Positions 1-7,051 of a stretch of 8,480 nucleotides of DNA are shown here, in pieces. The stretch is from Acidobacteriota bacterium (GTDB lineage: Bacteria > Acidobacteriota > Blastocatellia > Pyrinomonadales > Pyrinomonadaceae). The stretch covers positions 1 through 8,480 of the forward strand of contig JADYZI010000336.1 in assembly GCA_020853255.1 (NCBI GenBank), read 5' to 3'. The notes under the pieces are model-generated. The model did no database searches. It was given only the letters and a program-made list of their open reading frames with translations, and had not been told where the DNA came from. The first letter of the stretch is position 1, and the number at the start of each line of letters is the position of its first letter. The position numbers and the translations under genes were made by a program.

Positions 1-1792
1 CGACCCGCTTTTCCGTCGCCGGGCCTTGTCCATTCACCTTGCGGTACGCATCGATAAATGCACCGATCAGCCATGCCCAAACCGTCCCCTGATGATATGC
101 CGAATCGCGTTCCAACGGCGATCCGATATAGGCGGGACAGTAACGAGCGTCCGTGGGCGACAGCGACCGCAGGCCCACGGGCGTCAAGAGCTCCCTCTCG
201 ACTTTGGCCACAACCTTTGCTGCCCGGTCACTGTTGAGCATTGAATGATGCAGCGAGACGGCAAATATCTGATTCGGGCGAATTGATGCGTCACGGGAGC
301 CATTCTCGACAACGTCAAACAGGCATTGTTCATTCTCATTCCAAAATGCGCCGTTAAAACTTAGTTTGCACAATTCGGCCATCGCACGATATTTGGCCTC
401 GTCTTCAGCATCGGCAAACTCCGCGGCCAAGTCTGCCATGATCAATAGAGCGTTGTACCAAAGTGCCTGTATCTCGACCGCCTTGCCGGTCCGAGGAGTT
501 ATCACAAGATCGCCGACTTTGGCGTCCATCCACGTCAACTGCACATCGGGCGAACCGGCAAATAAAAGGCCGTCCGTGTCCACATGGATGTTATATCGCG
601 TTCCATGCAGGTGCCAGGCAATGATGTCAACGAGCTTTGCATACAGGTGTTCGCGGACAAATTCGTTATCGCCGGTCGCTTCGATGTAGGCGCGAACGGC
701 CTCAAAGTACCAAAGCGTCGCATCGACGGTATTGTATTCCGCTTGGTCTCCGGCATCCGGGAATCTGTTCGGCAGCATCCCTTCGGAAATATAGTTCGAG
801 AATTCAAGAAGTATGCCGCGAGCGATCTCGTGCCGGCCGGTTGCAAGCGTCAGGCCGCTCAAGGCGATCATCGTGTCGCGGCCCCAGTCAGTGAACCACG
901 GGTATCCGGCGATAACGGTGTGTCCGGAACCTCGTGACACAATAAATTGGTCGGCCGCCATGGCCAATTGCTTCCCATCGCCGGTTCGAGCGCCCGACTG
1001 TTTGGCCAGTGCCTTACGACGTTTCTGTTCCGCTGCGGCGGCCGAACTTTGGTCCGTAACAGCATTGCCGTCTGTACTGGCCGAAACTTCAGCAGGCCGT
1101 TTGCTGATTTTGAACCGCATCTCGAAGGGCTGATATAGATCTTCGGTAAAATCAAAGCCTCGTTCGCGTTCGATCTCGTATTCAAAATTCTTGTACCAAT
1201 AGCCAGTACTGATGATCTCGGCCGCATTGTGCCGGAGATACAGATCAACACCGCTGCCGGAAATTACAGTGACCTCATCGCAATCGACAGTATGGGCAAA
1301 ACGTTCTGATCGCGATTCGTGTTGAAGCTCGTGATAGTCCACGAACGAGACCAGCGGCTTTAGCGTCAGGGAAATATCCCGGCCCGCTCCGGCCGTCATG
1401 ATCCATCGGCAAAGAGTGGTATTTGCTCCGTTTACCATGAAGACGCGCTTTTCGATCTCAATATCTTCAACGGCATAGGTCCATATTGGGAATGGATCTA
1501 GCCGAAACTGTTTCAGAAACTTGTAACCCTGTGGGCTGACGACATCAGGAAACTGATCCGCCGAAAGATCGAACTTTCGCCCATCGAACTCAACTGTTTC
1601 CTCAAATTTGGAAAGTACCGTGACCCGGCCGAGCGGCGGCGTGATCGCAGCCGTCAGCAACCCATGATACCGCCGCGTATTTGCCCCAGAGATGGTCCCG
1701 CAGGCAAATCCGCCAATACCATTGGTCTCGAGCCACTCGCGCGATGAGGCCGATTTGAGATCAGTACAGATAATTTGGTCGAACTTGATCAT
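1..1792 (-). CDS. Glycogen debranching enzyme (amylo-alpha-1,6-glucosidase type), 3' end outside window
   Basis: One uninterrupted minus-strand frame of 597 codons runs from ATG at 1792 off the window edge. An in-frame TAG three codons upstream fixes the start to this ATG, or to a TTG two codons earlier; the ribosome site is weak (TTGGAA). Residues about 18-230 look like the N-terminal domain of bacterial/archaeal debranching enzymes, with REWLETNGIGGFACGTISG followed by NTRRYHGLL. A low-complexity Ala/Lys/Gln-rich linker covers about 231-275. The (alpha/alpha)6 glucosidase domain begins near 280 and shows GYPWFTDWGRDTMIALSG (296-313), LTWMDAKVGD (419-428), QALWYNALL (442-450) and the late signature YHQGTVWAWLIGAF (566-579). 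Family members hydrolyse alpha-1,6 branch linkages of glycogen or limit dextrin in the cytoplasm. The TWMD aspartate lies in the region of the proposed catalytic acid, by family knowledge. Roughly 60-120 residues are probably missing. The gene follows a GT4 glycosyltransferase on the same strand. Family assignment is secure; exact substrate is not. Confidence 0.93.
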   Translation of the reverse strand, partial: MIKFDQIICTDLKSASSREWLETNGIGGFACGTISGANTRRYHGLLTAAITPPLGRVTVLSKFEETVEFDGRKFDLSADQFPDVVSPQGYKFLKQFRLDPFPIWTYAVEDIEIEKRVFMVNGANTTLCRWIMTAGAGRDISLTLKPLVSFVDYHELQHESRSERFAHTVDCDEVTVISGSGVDLYLRHNAAEIISTGYWYKNFEYEIERERGFDFTEDLYQPFEMRFKISKRPAEVSASTDGNAVTDQSSAAAAEQKRRKALAKQSGARTGDGKQLAMAADQFIVSRGSGHTVIAGYPWFTDWGRDTMIALSGLTLATGRHEIARGILLEFSNYISEGMLPNRFPDAGDQAEYNTVDATLWYFEAVRAYIEATGDNEFVREHLYAKLVDIIAWHLHGTRYNIHVDTDGLLFAGSPDVQLTWMDAKVGDLVITPRTGKAVEIQALWYNALLIMADLAAEFADAEDEAKYRAMAELCKLSFNGAFWNENEQCLFDVVENGSRDASIRPNQIFAVSLHHSMLNSDRAAKVVAKVERELLTPVGLRSLSPTDARYCPAYIGSPLERDSAYHQGTVWAWLIGAFIDAYRKVNGQGPATEKRV

Positions 1793-1887
1793 TTCCAACT
1801 AGATATTGCCTGTTTGGGCAAGGGCGACTCTGGAATTTATGCCGGATGTGATGCTCATTGCCGCAAACTACGCTCTTGCTGACGCGC

Positions 1888-1920
1888 GGGCGTAAGACAT
1901 ATCCGATATCCGTTACGCCC
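1888..1920. repeat. Inverted repeat between the glycosyltransferase and debranching-enzyme genes
   Basis: GGGCGTAA (1888-1895) and TTACGCCC (1913-1920) are perfect 8-bp inverted arms around a 17-nt loop, and the loop carries a tandem ATATCCG ATATCCG. The element sits 20 bp past the glycosyltransferase stop and about 95 bp before the debranching-enzyme start. No T-run follows on the minus strand, so a simple intrinsic terminator is not supported. It could be a transcript-stabilising stem, an attenuator or an operator; the sequence does not decide. Confidence 0.45.
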
Positions 1921-1940
1921 ATCGCTCTCCACGTGAGTTG

Positions 1941-3035
1941 TTACAGGTTTTGATAAAGCTGTTCAGTTTCCTTCACCATCCGGTCGAGTGAAAATCGCAA
2001 GCGGACGTCTCGCGAATGTTCCTCCGCACGGCGGCGGTGATCGTCCCGGTTGGCGATAAACTCCGCGATCTTTTTTGCCAATGCGACCGGCGCATTCACC
2101 GGCACCCGGCAGGATGCATCCTCGATAAGCTCGCGGGCACCGTCAGTGTCGGTCGCGATAACAGGCGTAGCGGCGGCAAGAGCCTCGAGCATCGCCATCC
2201 CAAAGCTCTCGGTGTGCGAAGCGGAGACAAAAATATCGAGGGCGGCCAATAGCTCGGTCGTGTCCTCAACCCAATCCAGCCAGAGAAATCTGTCCTCAAG
2301 CGCAAACACCTTCACCATTCTCTTGAGTTCCCGCCGGTATCTCTGATCGATCGTATTGTCGCGGCCGATGATGGCAAATCTCGCCTCGGGGAACTGCTTC
2401 GCAACCTCGTGCGCCGCTAGGACAAGGTCACTCTGCCCTTTGAGCGGTATCAGCTCGCCGATCGTGCCGATAAGCGGCACATCAAGCGGTATTCCGTGCA
2501 GATCGCGAAATCCCTGTCTCGCCCTGACCCGTTCATCCTCGCTTAACGCATGTGCGTCGATGCCGTTATTAATAAGGACGACCTTGTGTTTCGGAAAAAC
2601 GCTGTAGAGTGTCGTTTCAACACCCGATGAAACCGCTATCGCCTTTGAAAGATTCTTTAACGCCAACCGGTTGAACGCCTTCAATGGGAACATCACATGC
2701 CGCGTTAGCACAAATTTCGTTCTTCCGCGCGTAAGTGCGCAGGCAATGCTCGCCGGAATGTAGTCGCGGGCGACGTGGGCGTGGATAATGTCAATCTCAT
2801 TTTCCCGGGCAAATGCAGCCAGACGCGACGCACTGAGAATACCGATCGAGTTACGGATCGAGATATGGAAGCGACGGTCCAACGGAAGGAAATCGAGTTT
2901 TGCCTCCCAGACATTCGTCGGCCGGACCGCCGCATATACCTCATGCCCGGCATCGTTGAGCCCGCGGCAAAGATCGACAAAATGCCGCTCCCCGCCGCCG
3001 TATGTCCTTGATGAAGAGATTTGAAGAATACGCAT
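1941..3035 (-). CDS. Glycosyltransferase family 4 (GT-B fold), 364 aa
   Basis: This is a retaining GT-B glycosyltransferase of the GT4 type, acting in the cytoplasm with a nucleotide-sugar donor. Visible motifs in order: the N-terminal Rossmann start MRILQISSSRTYGGGERH, with glycine loop GGGER at 13-17; IIHAHVARDY (84-92); the C-terminal domain opening LIGTIGELIPLKG (188-200) with the usual donor-phosphate Lys199; and the family E-x7-E motif ESFGMAMLE (Glu276/Glu284) followed by PVIATDTDGARELI. The length of 364 aa is typical. The start is ATG at 3035, preceded at 10-nt spacing by GAGGT (3046-3050). The frame stays open upstream to a TTG at 3158, but those 41 codons lack family similarity and begin inside a mobile-element repeat, so they are excluded. 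The next gene on this strand is the debranching enzyme, which suggests a role in glucan or surface-polysaccharide synthesis; acceptor and product cannot be told. Confidence 0.92.
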   Translation of the reverse strand: MRILQISSSRTYGGGERHFVDLCRGLNDAGHEVYAAVRPTNVWEAKLDFLPLDRRFHISIRNSIGILSASRLAAFARENEIDIIHAHVARDYIPASIACALTRGRTKFVLTRHVMFPLKAFNRLALKNLSKAIAVSSGVETTLYSVFPKHKVVLINNGIDAHALSEDERVRARQGFRDLHGIPLDVPLIGTIGELIPLKGQSDLVLAAHEVAKQFPEARFAIIGRDNTIDQRYRRELKRMVKVFALEDRFLWLDWVEDTTELLAALDIFVSASHTESFGMAMLEALAAATPVIATDTDGARELIEDASCRVPVNAPVALAKKIAEFIANRDDHRRRAEEHSRDVRLRFSLDRMVKETEQLYQNL

Positions 3036-3045
3036 TTCAGTCTGA

Positions 3046-3050
3046 ACCTC
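3046..3050 (-). promoter_or_regulatory. Ribosome binding site deciding the glycosyltransferase start
   Basis: GAGGT on the minus strand lies 10 nt before ATG 3035. No comparable site precedes the longer-frame TTG at 3158, which lies inside the MITE-like repeat. This supports the shorter 364-aa protein. Confidence 0.6.
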
Positions 3051-3124
3051 ATCGAAATAACGGTGGCGCATCAGTTTGAATCGTCCTCGGAAAAGCAGCG
3101 ATCCAAGACAGAAACAGTGCGTTA

Positions 3125-3142
3125 GAGGCTGTGTCAGAGCCT
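3125..3142 (+). repeat. Left terminal inverted repeat of the MITE-like element
   Basis: GAGGCTGTGTCAGAGCCT is preceded by TA at 3123-3124. It pairs with 3341-3358 at 16 of 18 positions; the two mismatches are both G/A transitions. Confidence 0.75.
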
Positions 3143-3218
3143 CGATTCCGAGCGGCAATGCCGCCTACAGAAGGTAGCCAGATGTGGAAGGTCTGGTCGG
3201 AGTTGCCATCGATCTATC

Positions 3219-3267
3219 GCCCTGAAGGTACGAAACCGCCATCTTGCGCGCGCGCGCCTTTCAGGGC
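3219..3267. repeat. Internal stem with (GC)6 tract inside the MITE
   Basis: GCCCTGAAGG (3219-3228) and CCTTTCAGGGC (3257-3267) are complementary except for one bulged base. Between them lies an alternating GC tract, six GC units at 3246-3257. Alternating GC of this kind can form left-handed DNA and, in RNA, folds on itself. Confidence 0.5.
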
Positions 3268-3340
3268 AGATGAATTAATTTTCTGCAGTCCAGAAGCTTC
3301 CAATCTAGCTAACTTCATGCAGCCGTTTCTAGGCCGAATC

Positions 3341-3358
3341 AGGCTTTGATACAGCCTC
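3341..3358 (-). repeat. Right terminal inverted repeat of the MITE-like element
   Basis: On the minus strand this reads GAGGCTGTATCAAAGCCT, matching the left end, and it is followed on the plus strand by TA at 3359-3360. Confidence 0.75.
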
Positions 3359-3396
3359 TAACGAGCAGGCTTCTGCAAACCCTATCGCGACCAAGT

Positions 3397-3426
3397 CACT
3401 TCTCTACATTTCAGGGACACTTCTCT
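3397..3426. repeat. Direct repeat CACTTCTCT, 21-bp period
   Basis: CACTTCTCT occurs at 3397-3405 and 3418-3426, exactly 21 bp apart, which is two helical turns and so the same face of DNA. The pair lies between the putative glycosyltransferase promoter and the MITE. It could be a regulator site or chance; there are only two copies. Confidence 0.35.
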
Positions 3427-3461
3427 CATCCTCGCTATCCCGTCCACATCTTACTCCACAG

Positions 3462-3489
3462 ATTCTATCTCTAAATGCTGAACGGTCAA
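3462..3489 (-). promoter_or_regulatory. Sigma70-like promoter for the glycosyltransferase unit
   Basis: On the minus strand, TTGACC (3489-3484) and TAGAAT (3467-3462) are separated by 16 bp; each hexamer matches the bacterial consensus at five of six positions. It sits just after the intrinsic terminator of the upstream gene and points toward the glycosyltransferase. Initiation near 3455 would give a leader of roughly 420 nt that includes the whole MITE. Confidence 0.55.
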
Positions 3490-3493
3490 CCGT
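3482..3493. promoter_or_regulatory. Palindrome ACGGT-CA-ACCGT overlapping the -35 box (possible operator)
   Basis: A perfect inverted repeat with 5-bp arms and a 2-bp centre covers the -35 hexamer at 3484-3489. A dimeric repressor bound here would block the promoter. It is short enough to be chance. Confidence 0.35.
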
Positions 3494-3530
3494 AGAATGA
3501 AAATGAGGCCGCCCTTTGCAAGGCAGCCTC
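3494..3530 (-). terminator. Intrinsic terminator of the Oar-like gene
   Basis: On the minus strand, GAGGCTGCC (from 3530) pairs with GGGCGGCCTC (ending at 3505), forming about ten pairs including two G-U pairs. A T-rich tract ATTTTCATTCT (3504-3494) follows directly. The hairpin begins 24 bp after the stop at 3554. Confidence 0.75.
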
Positions 3531-3553
3531 CCATACCGGTCAAACCGGGCGAT

Positions 3554-6500
3554 TTAATCAAAGATGTATTTCACCCCTAGCTGGATACGGTACACGTCGC
3601 CCAGATTCGCGGTCTTAAGATACGGCTCACTGATAAGACTGGATCCGCTGTTGCGAAGCCTGTAATAGGCCTTGCCCGTCGGGTCAGCCCCTGATGTACA
3701 AGCAGGCGAACCGGCCACAGCGCCCGATGACGAGCACGTAACCAATATCTGGCTGGTGGTAAAGGCGGTCCCAATTCCCCAGTTCTTCTTAAGAAGATTT
3801 CCAAAGTTAAGGACTGTTGCGCTGAATTGGAAGCGATGCTTTCTGCCGAACGTTTTGAAATAGACCTCTTGCCTCAAGCTTAGGTCAACCCTGGTCACCA
3901 TCGGCAGGAACGCCGCGTTCCGCTCGGCATATTCGCCGCGGTGCTTCGACAGATAGCTATCCGAGGTGATAAATCGTTCAAAAGCTTCCTGCTGCTGAGC
4001 GACCGTAAATGTCGTGCCGCTTGCTGTGTACGGCTGGAAGTTCATCTCTGAGGCACTGGCCGGAATGTAGATCAGATCGTTGTTCGTAGACGCATCGCCG
4101 TTCAGGTCACCGCTAAAGACGTAGCTCGTATTTCCCCACGTACGCGATTCCATAAACGCCGAGATAGACGTAGCCCCAAACTTGAAGTAGTCAATGTAGT
4201 ACGACGCTGTTCCAAAGAAACGATGCCCCGGCGAGTACTGACTAAAGCCCATTGCCGGATTGTTCGGATCACCGTAGTGCTGGTTGCTTGTCCATGAACC
4301 GCTCGCGATCGAGCCGGGATCGAACAGATTCTTGCTTTCGCCATAGCTATAGCCCAACTTGCCGTAGAAGCCCTTGGAATAGGGCTTCTCAAGTGAGAAG
4401 GCCGCGTTCCAGGACTTGCCGCTGCTCTGATTCTGCAGAACGTAAGCACCACTGATGTTTGAGTGAATCCGGTTCCCTGCTCTCCAACGAGGTCGGTCGT
4501 CGGGGCCGGAAAAAGCCGTACTCGCCTCCGGGAGATTCGCATTGATGTAGTACATTCCGTTAACATCCCGCGAATAGATAAATTCGCCATTCGCAACGAG
4601 ACCGAACGGGATCTTAACGTCTGCACCTATGTTCGAACGCCAGATCTGCGGGAAGCGGAAATCCGGCTCGGTGAAATTCAGTTCATAGGTGAGTGCAGGA
4701 GCTCCGGTCACATTTGTGGGCTTATACTGGTCAACGTTCGCGAAAAATGGGTATGCGGTGGTGTTGTCCGCCTGGGTAAAGCCAGTAAGGATACCGTTGT
4801 TGCCGATTTGATTCGATATCCAGACGTACGCCGGCTTGCCCGTGAACACGCCTGTACCACCGCGTATCTGAAGCCTTTGATTCTTTAGCGGTGACCAGTT
4901 GAAACCAACGCGCGGCGACCAGAGGATGGCCGGATCGGGCAGCTTCTGGGTTTCATAATTCACACTTTGTCCGTCAGCTCCCCTGAAAGCCAGTGCGTTC
5001 GCCTGCGGGTTCGTGAACCCGGTGTCGCCGAAAAATGGCGTGTCACCGCGAACACCGAAAGTAAGCATGAAATTGTCCGAGATCTTCCATGCATCCTGGC
5101 CGTAAAACCCGACGTAATCCACTTCAAGCGGCTGTAGCGGTTTGTCCAGGCCCGGAACATTTGAATAGCGGACCTGGAACCGTCTCAGGTTTACGGTCCG
5201 CGTCCTATTCACATCATCGTAAAAGTCCTGAAGAGAGTTATAGACATAGGCACTTTGCGATCCCGGGAAGAATACGTTCTCTGAGCGATAATGCTCATAG
5301 CTTAAGCCTGTCGTAAACGTATGCTTGCCTCGATAGAACGTAAGGTTGTCCTGGACCTGGAATGTCTTGTACCGAAGTTCGTTGTTCGGCGTGAACGGCT
5401 CGAAGCCGAACGAGGTGTACGTTTGTCCACCTTCAAGGATATCGACGAACGGGAACATTGTTCCCTTGTAACCGCGGCTTTCATCCTGCTTTGTCCAGCC
5501 GACAAGAAGGCTGTTCGATATCGTCGGCGTAAGCAGCGAGGTCCATTCACCCTGGTACGAACGGATGTTCTCGAGGATCGCGTAGGTTGAGTTCTGGAAG
5601 CTCAGAAAGTTGATAGAATTGTTCGGTCTTCCAAAACCAAGGGAGCTCGAACTTGAGAGCGGATTATCTGTGCTCGAATCGAGCTGCAGGTAGCGAAAGT
5701 TCACCTTGTTCGAGTTATTGATATTGTAATCGACACGTCCGAGATATTTTTTGCCTGGGGTCGTGAAGGCATAGCCTTCATACGGCCCAGTTTCATAGCC
5801 GAACCTCGACTTCAGGAACGCGCTAAGCGTGTCAAGATCCGATTTAAGAACGCGTGTGACGTTTCCGCCCGCTGACTCGCCAGCGGCCCTCGCGCGAAAA
5901 GTCGTGCCCGCACTGCTCGTCTTTTCGTCCTCATAGCTGAAGAAAAAGAACAATTTGTCTTTGCCGGTGGTGTACCACTTATCGTTCGCACCGTCGCCAA
6001 AGTTGAAGAATGGCACCGGGCCGCCCACCGTAAAGCCATAGTTTCGATATTTGAAGTTGCCGGGATTAAAACTGTTCGTCCCAGCCTCCTTTCCGACAAG
6101 GCCCGGGCTACGCCAGAGGTAATAGAATGATCCCTTGTAGTCGTTCGTGCCGCTTCGGGTGATAGTATTAACACCCGCTCCGACAAAGTTTGCCTGCCGA
6201 ACATCATAAGGCGCAATGTTCAACTGAACTTCCTCGATCGCGTCTAGGGCGATGGGCGAAACGCCCGAAGTCTGTCCCGGCAGCGCACGAAGTCCGAATG
6301 AGTTGTTGAAATAGGAACCATCAACCGTAATGTTGTTCATACGGTTGTCCTGCCCAGCAAATGACCCGTTCGCTCCCGCCTGTGGAGCAAGTCGCGTAAA
6401 ATCGGTTATCGAGCGGTTGAACGATGGAAGGGATTCTATAACATCGCGGCTGACGTTTGTCGCCGCGCCGGTACGAGCTTCGTTAAAGGTTGTGTCACTA

Positions 6501-6874
6501 GTTACAGTTATCTCAGCACCTACGTCCGCGACCCCGAGTGTAAAATCGACGGTCGACGCATTCCCAAGGCCGATAGTGATCCCGTCTCGTTTCTGTTCGG
6601 CGAATCCCGAATGTTCAACCGTGACGACGTAGGGCCCCCCAACACGCAAGGCCGGAAGAGCGTAACGGCCAACTCCGTTCGTCACCGTGGTATACCTGGA
6701 CCCTGACGGCCCGTGCACGGCGGTTACTTTAGCTCCCGCAACCGCTGCTCCGTTCTGGTCGACAACGCTGCCGACTATCTCCGACGTCGTGACCTGCGCC
6801 ATTCCCGTGGCCGCCAAAGCGGCGGCGAAGATGGCCGAGAACACTAACGTAAAAATTGTTGAATATTTACTCAT
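3554..6874 (-). CDS. Oar-like TonB-dependent outer-membrane protein with carboxypeptidase-regulatory domain, 1106 aa
   Basis: This is a large outer-membrane beta-barrel protein of the Oar-like TonB-dependent family that is greatly expanded in Acidobacteriota. A signal peptide covers about residues 1-27 (positive N-terminus, Ala/Phe-rich core, ending near GMAQ). Residues about 31-115 form a carboxypeptidase-regulatory-like beta-sandwich (SEIVGSVVDQNGAAVAGAKV, then GRYALPALRVGGPYVVTVEH). The plug follows at about 138-245, with DVIESLPSFNRS, NNITVDGSYFNN and AIEEVQLNIAPYDVRQANF. The rest, about 250-1106, is a Tyr/Phe/Asn-rich barrel ending in GVKYIFD, near the usual aromatic terminus for outer-membrane insertion. 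Length is normal. The start at 6874 has GGAG (6883-6886) at 8-nt spacing. I saw no clear TonB box. Substrate is unknown; family members are thought to bind glycans, peptides or matrix components. It appears monocistronic, with a long upstream gap and its own terminator. Confidence 0.93.
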   Translation of the reverse strand: MSKYSTIFTLVFSAIFAAALAATGMAQVTTSEIVGSVVDQNGAAVAGAKVTAVHGPSGSRYTTVTNGVGRYALPALRVGGPYVVTVEHSGFAEQKRDGITIGLGNASTVDFTLGVADVGAEITVTSDTTFNEARTGAATNVSRDVIESLPSFNRSITDFTRLAPQAGANGSFAGQDNRMNNITVDGSYFNNSFGLRALPGQTSGVSPIALDAIEEVQLNIAPYDVRQANFVGAGVNTITRSGTNDYKGSFYYLWRSPGLVGKEAGTNSFNPGNFKYRNYGFTVGGPVPFFNFGDGANDKWYTTGKDKLFFFFSYEDEKTSSAGTTFRARAAGESAGGNVTRVLKSDLDTLSAFLKSRFGYETGPYEGYAFTTPGKKYLGRVDYNINNSNKVNFRYLQLDSSTDNPLSSSSSLGFGRPNNSINFLSFQNSTYAILENIRSYQGEWTSLLTPTISNSLLVGWTKQDESRGYKGTMFPFVDILEGGQTYTSFGFEPFTPNNELRYKTFQVQDNLTFYRGKHTFTTGLSYEHYRSENVFFPGSQSAYVYNSLQDFYDDVNRTRTVNLRRFQVRYSNVPGLDKPLQPLEVDYVGFYGQDAWKISDNFMLTFGVRGDTPFFGDTGFTNPQANALAFRGADGQSVNYETQKLPDPAILWSPRVGFNWSPLKNQRLQIRGGTGVFTGKPAYVWISNQIGNNGILTGFTQADNTTAYPFFANVDQYKPTNVTGAPALTYELNFTEPDFRFPQIWRSNIGADVKIPFGLVANGEFIYSRDVNGMYYINANLPEASTAFSGPDDRPRWRAGNRIHSNISGAYVLQNQSSGKSWNAAFSLEKPYSKGFYGKLGYSYGESKNLFDPGSIASGSWTSNQHYGDPNNPAMGFSQYSPGHRFFGTASYYIDYFKFGATSISAFMESRTWGNTSYVFSGDLNGDASTNNDLIYIPASASEMNFQPYTASGTTFTVAQQQEAFERFITSDSYLSKHRGEYAERNAAFLPMVTRVDLSLRQEVYFKTFGRKHRFQFSATVLNFGNLLKKNWGIGTAFTTSQILVTCSSSGAVAGSPACTSGADPTGKAYYRLRNSGSSLISEPYLKTANLGDVYRIQLGVKYIFD

Positions 6875-6931
6875 TTAATTAGCTCCGTTTACTACGTGCA
6901 AGACCCTTAGGTCGAACCTTGGACCTTTCTT

Positions 6932-6950
6932 CGGATAGGTCGCCTATCCG
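6932..6950. repeat. Perfect hairpin CGGATAGG-TCG-CCTATCCG upstream of the Oar-like gene
   Basis: Arms of 8 bp (6932-6939 and 6943-6950) surround a 3-nt centre, 58 bp upstream of the Oar-like start codon. It could form in the 5' untranslated RNA or act as a dyad protein site. A second, weaker stem, GCGGC-ACTTGG-GCCGC, lies next to it at 6974-6989. There is no T-run, so a terminator is unlikely. Confidence 0.5.
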
Positions 6951-7020
6951 GAATGTCCCCGATCTGTAAAATCGCGGCACTTGGGCCGCTCTCTCAATTT
7001 CTTCCCCCGAGTCTCGAATA

Positions 7021-7051
7021 TTTTGGATTTTTTTTCGCTTTTTTGGATTTA
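7021..7051. repeat. T/A-tract block with repeated TTTTGGATTT
   Basis: TTTTGGATTT occurs at the start of the block and again near its end, separated by runs of T around a CGC. On the minus strand these are A-tracts about 150 bp upstream of the Oar-like start, where they could act as an UP-element or bent DNA. No clear -35/-10 pair was found beside them. Confidence 0.3.

Larger units (their letters stand above)
3125..3358. mobile_element. MITE-like non-autonomous element, 234 bp, with terminal inverted repeats
   Basis: The left end is GAGGCTGTGTCAGAGCCT (3125-3142). The right end, read on the minus strand from 3358, is GAGGCTGTATCAAAGCCT, so 16 of 18 bases match. With a one-base gap the similarity continues into GATTC. 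A TA dinucleotide flanks both ends (3123-3124 and 3359-3360), consistent with a TA target duplication. The symmetry extends to CGTTA/TAACG, so the exact element boundary is ambiguous. No transposase is encoded. The ends resemble those of DDE-type insertion sequences that duplicate TA, but I cannot assign a family from sequence alone. Inside are a small perfect hairpin (GCGGCA-A-TGCCGC, 3152-3164) and a GC-repeat hairpin. Such elements move in trans using a related transposase and are usually multicopy. Confidence 0.75.
3036..3553. other. 518-bp intergenic region: glycosyltransferase leader, MITE, promoter, terminator
   Basis: This gap separates the stop of the Oar-like gene (3554) from the glycosyltransferase start (3035). 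Reading in transcription direction (minus) it holds the intrinsic terminator of the Oar-like gene (3530-3494), a sigma70-like promoter with a palindrome over its -35 box (3493-3462), a 21-bp-spaced direct repeat (3426-3397), a 234-bp MITE-like element (3358-3125) and about 90 bp of leader with the ribosome site. I see no credible gene in it. Confidence 0.75.

Noticed and set aside
366..937. Plus-strand open frames across the first kilobase
   Set aside because: They are antisense shadows of the debranching-enzyme gene, which shows strong family motifs on the minus strand throughout.
868..1251. Minus-strand open frame of 127 codons
   Set aside because: It lies in another frame of the debranching-enzyme gene and has no family features.
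1930..1935. CACGTG palindrome near the glycosyltransferase stop
   Set aside because: A six-base palindrome is expected by chance and has no associated promoter.
3131..3349. Plus-strand 72-codon frame within the MITE
   Set aside because: It is confined to the repeat element, starts with GTG without a ribosome site, and is too short for a transposase; it is a by-product of the repeat.
4102..4626. 174-codon minus-strand frame and similar frames inside the Oar-like gene
   Set aside because: They are out-of-frame shadows of the 1106-aa protein, with Arg/Ser-rich translations typical of such shadows.
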